This document shows, piece after piece, positions 6,412-8,338 of a stretch of DNA of 8,338 bases (position 1 is its first letter; each line of letters begins with the position of its first letter). The DNA comes from Sedimentisphaerales bacterium (lineage in GTDB: Bacteria; Planctomycetota; Phycisphaerae; Sedimentisphaerales; SG8-4), in contig JAFGCA010000734.1 in NCBI GenBank assembly GCA_016932895.1, forward strand, positions 1 to 8,338, written 5' to 3'. The notes below the pieces were generated by a model, which saw only the letters and a program-made list of their open reading frames with translations, searched no databases and was not told where the DNA came from. Both the position numbers and the translations under genes were made by a program.

Positions 6412-7350
6412 TTACTTGACCGACAGCGAGCCGACGAGGTTCGAGAGTCTGTCTATGTTGTGCCTTGCACAGTGATCCCGGATGCCGTCGATGACGCGGA
6501 TCGCGGCGTCCGGCTGGATGAAGCTGGCGGTGCCGACCGCGACGGCCGACGCGCCGGCGATGAGGAACTCGATGGCGTCCGACGCGGTGCGGATGCCGCC
6601 CAGGCCCAGGATCGGAATGCCCGCCGGTTTCGCCACTTCACTGTAGACCTTGCTCACGAGGTAGACGGCAATCGGCTTGATGGCCGGGCCGGAGAGGCCG
6701 CCCGTGCGATTGGCCAGGACCGGCCGGCGCGTCTCGATGTCGATGACCATCGCGGTGAACGTGTTGATGAGGCTCAGGGCGTGTGCACCGGCTTCGACCG
6801 CCGCACGCGCAGTCGTGCTGATGTCCGTCACGTTCGGAGAGAGCTTGACGATGAGCACCTTGCGGCCCGCGGCCTTTCTCGCGGCGGCGGTAATCTCCGC
6901 GACCTGGCATGGATCGCGTCCGAAGCTGATGCCGCCTTTGGCCACGTTGGGACAACTGATGTTCAGTTCGAACCCGGCGATGGCCGGTTCGCAGGCCAGC
7001 CGTTCGATGACCGCCACGTATTCCTCGATCAGTTCGCCGGCGACGTTCACGAAGACCGGCACGGTCATCTTCGCAATGGCCGGGAGCTTCTCGGAGAGGA
7101 AGCGGTCCAGTCCGACGTTCGCCAGGCCGATGGCGTTGAGCATGCCGGCGTCGGTCTCGACGATCCGCGGCGTGCGGTTGCCCTTGCGCGGCTTGAGCGT
7201 GATGCTCTTGGTGATGAAGCCGCCGAGGGCGTTGACGTCCAGGAAGTCGGCCAGCTCTTCGCCGTAGCCGCACGTGCCGGAGGCGGTGAAGACCGGATTG
7301 GCCAGGCGCAGGCCCGCGAAATCCACCGAGATGTCTACTGGGGTCGCCAT
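6412..7350 (-). CDS. pyrD: Dihydroorotate dehydrogenase, class 1B catalytic subunit (312 aa)
   Basis: Oxidises dihydroorotate to orotate, the fourth step of de novo pyrimidine synthesis, in the cytosol with FMN. From M1 at 7350 the protein is 312 residues, the usual class 1 length. 'NPVFTASGTCGYG' (18-30) and K48 of 'ITKSITLKP' form the FMN/substrate region. 'NAIGLANVG' (72-80) and 'ELNISCPNV' (128-136) supply substrate asparagines and the catalytic base C133. Cysteine here marks class 1, against serine in class 2. 'GGLSGPAIKP' (217-226), 'GLGGIRTASDAIEF' (249-262) and 'AVGTA' (271-275) bind FMN phosphate. Class 1B enzymes work with the PyrK FAD/iron-sulfur subunit to use NAD; pyrK is not in the window, so 1B is inferred from sequence style. 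Start 7350 is chosen because upstream in-frame ATG 7416 would add a non-homologous 22-residue tail abutting a repeat element; GTG 7353 is also possible. Confidence 0.95.
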   Translation of the reverse strand: MATPVDISVDFAGLRLANPVFTASGTCGYGEELADFLDVNALGGFITKSITLKPRKGNRTPRIVETDAGMLNAIGLANVGLDRFLSEKLPAIAKMTVPVFVNVAGELIEEYVAVIERLACEPAIAGFELNISCPNVAKGGISFGRDPCQVAEITAAARKAAGRKVLIVKLSPNVTDISTTARAAVEAGAHALSLINTFTAMVIDIETRRPVLANRTGGLSGPAIKPIAVYLVSKVYSEVAKPAGIPILGLGGIRTASDAIEFLIAGASAVAVGTASFIQPDAAIRVIDGIRDHCARHNIDRLSNLVGSLSVK

Positions 7351-7416
7351 CACGGTTTTCTGAGATACCAGATTCCGCGCCGGGATGCAACGACAGAATG
7401 AATACCGCCATGACAT

Positions 7417-7634
7417 GTGTGCGACTACGCTTCGTGGGGACGGTCCGGCGGGTGGCAGGGGTTCCCCAAACGCGAAAGAACGCGTTTGGGGACCCCAGCC
7501 TCAAGGCCGGTAGGCCTTGGGGATGGTGGGACGTGCGCCGGCCACAGGGATGGGCAGGCCATCCGCAAAGCCGGAGGCTTTGAGGCTGCCACCCTTGCGA
7601 ACTGTGCCTACCCCCACGAAGCTCAGTCGCACAC
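7417..7634. mobile_element. MITE-like palindromic element with nested hairpins (218 bp)
   Basis: The ends are inverted repeats: 7417-7426 (GTGTGCGACT) pairs with 7625-7634, and after a 2-nt mismatch 7429-7439 (GCTTCGTGGGG) pairs with 7612-7622, i.e. 21 of 23 positions. Inside, GGGTGGCAG (7450-7458) pairs with CTGCCACCC (7586-7594). Within that lie three hairpins: a 12-bp stem 7463-7474/7481-7492 with loop AAAGAA; a 10-bp stem at 7499-7522 with loop GGTA; and a 7-bp stem at 7566-7582 with loop GGA. GGATGG (7521-7526) can also pair with CCATCC (7559-7564). The whole folds as a multibranched cloverleaf. It encodes no transposase and fills the gap between the TIM-barrel gene and pyrD. Most likely a non-autonomous mobile repeat; a structured RNA or a terminator role is possible. 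Confidence 0.75.
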
Positions 7635-7723
7635 TGTAACATGGCCGGGCCTATTCCATGAGTGGCTCTCTGTGGTACGGGCATCCGGCTCATGCTCCCG
7701 GCTCGTGGGCGCTCGGGCCCGGG

Positions 7724-8338
7724 CTACCGGGTGTCGCGAATGCAGTCGCGGATCAGTCGCGACATGGCGGGTCCGTCCGTGCCTTCGGCGCGCAGTTCCC
7801 TGGCGCCGCGCTGGTTCATCAGGTCCACCACGGCCTGCCCGTAACGCAGGTTCTCCACGGACAGCTTCATGTAGTCGATCGGGTCGTCGCGATAGGGGAA
7901 CAGGTCCAGGCCGAACCAGCCGTCGTAGCCCTGCTGATCGAGGACGTACAAGATGCTGACCAATCGAATGAAGTTCGCGCAGCCCGGCGGAATGTCGCAG
8001 TCGGCCTGCTGGTCGTTGTCGTCGAAATGTGTGTGGAAGAGCTTGCCCGCCCGAAGGACCAGCGAGAACATGTCCTCGACGTTCTCCTTGGCGATCAGGC
8101 TGTGGCCCACGTCGATGTTCATGCCGAAGCTGGGGTCGTTGATCTCCTGGACGATGGCCAGGGCCGCGGCGGTCGTGCCCATCATGATCCACGAGCGAGG
8201 CTCAAACGGTTTGGGCTCGACGCAGACTTTCGTTTTGTACTTGTTCCCGTGCAGATAATCGAGGACCTGGTGGACGGAGTCCACGTAGCGGTCGTAGAGC
8301 CCGACATAGTCCGTCTGGAGCGGGAAGTCGTTGCCGTC
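7724..8338 (-). CDS. Xylose-isomerase-like TIM-barrel protein (sugar isomerase/epimerase), N-terminus cut by window edge
   Basis: The frame is open from the right edge and ends in TAG at 7724-7726, giving the C-terminal 204 residues of a protein whose family is usually 280-400 residues. It likely interconverts sugars or sugar acids using a divalent metal. Metal-ligand candidates, counted from the first visible residue, are E41 ('VCVEPKPFEPR'), D76 with H79 ('GMNIDVGH'), H102/H104 ('LFHTHFDDN') and D145 ('WFGLDLFPYRDDP'). This strand-end spacing is the AP-endonuclease-2/xylose-isomerase-like pattern. The visible part starts 'DGNDFPLQTDYVGLYDRYVD'. The last ~35 residues are C-terminal helix. 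It lies upstream of pyrD on the same strand but is separated from it by the palindromic element, so co-transcription is uncertain. The exact sugar, and whether it is an isomerase or an epimerase, cannot be told. Confidence 0.85.
   Translation of the reverse strand, partial: DGNDFPLQTDYVGLYDRYVDSVHQVLDYLHGNKYKTKVCVEPKPFEPRSWIMMGTTAAALAIVQEINDPSFGMNIDVGHSLIAKENVEDMFSLVLRAGKLFHTHFDDNDQQADCDIPPGCANFIRLVSILYVLDQQGYDGWFGLDLFPYRDDPIDYMKLSVENLRYGQAVVDLMNQRGARELRAEGTDGPAMSRLIRDCIRDTR

Noticed and set aside
7362..7390. Minus-strand promoter for pyrD (TTGCAT, 17 bp, TATCTC)
   Set aside because: Both boxes match consensus poorly and the start point would fall almost on the start codon.
6460..7401. Plus-strand open frame opposite pyrD
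   Set aside because: It is antisense to a complete PyrD with all family motifs and has no recognisable domain of its own.
7351..7416. Longer pyrD start at ATG 7416
   Set aside because: The extra 22 residues do not fit the family N-terminus and abut the end of the palindromic element; 312 residues from 7350 is the normal length.

Overview
The window reads as a GC-rich bacterial chromosome fragment, most likely a planctomycete (Phycisphaerae-like) or a similar marine or sediment polysaccharide degrader. This is an inference. It rests on a Tat/lipoprotein sulfatase, a secreted heparinase II/III-like lyase, a xylose-isomerase-like TIM-barrel protein, and long intergenic stretches full of dispersed palindromic repeats. 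No taxonomic marker gene is present.

Layout, left to right. (1) 1-2366, minus strand: a secreted DUF4962/heparinase II/III-type polysaccharide lyase whose C-terminus runs off the left edge. (2) 2367-3909: about 1.5 kb without a convincing large gene. It contains a possible gene remnant abutting the lyase start, a four-copy 18-nt repeat arranged head-to-head, a dispersed 'ccacagagg-cacaga' inverted pair, several hairpins, and then a good sigma70-type promoter with a roughly 280-nt structured leader. (3) 3910-4605, plus strand: a PD-(D/E)xK nuclease-like protein with two CxxC pairs. It is the only convincing large plus-strand gene and has lower GC than the sulfatase next to it. (4) 4606-4839: the convergent gap, in which nothing is recognised. 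(5) 4840-6369, minus: a type I formylglycine sulfatase. (6) 6412-7350, minus: class 1B dihydroorotate dehydrogenase (PyrD). (7) 7417-7634: a 218-bp highly self-complementary, MITE-like element with inverted termini and nested hairpins. (8) 7724-8338, minus: the C-terminal 204 residues of a xylose-isomerase-like TIM-barrel sugar isomerase/epimerase, cut by the right edge.

How the genes may work together: the lyase and sulfatase are exported enzymes suited to depolymerising and desulfating an anionic polysaccharide, and the TIM-barrel protein could act on a released sugar. The substrate cannot be read from sequence. pyrD is a housekeeping pyrimidine gene that lies 42 bp upstream of the sulfatase on the same strand, so the two may be co-transcribed. 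The nuclease looks like an independent, possibly acquired unit with its own regulatory leader. The most unusual items are that leader, in which a local hairpin competes with a 14-bp long-range pairing that overlaps an 11-bp dyad, and the nested palindromic element upstream of pyrD.
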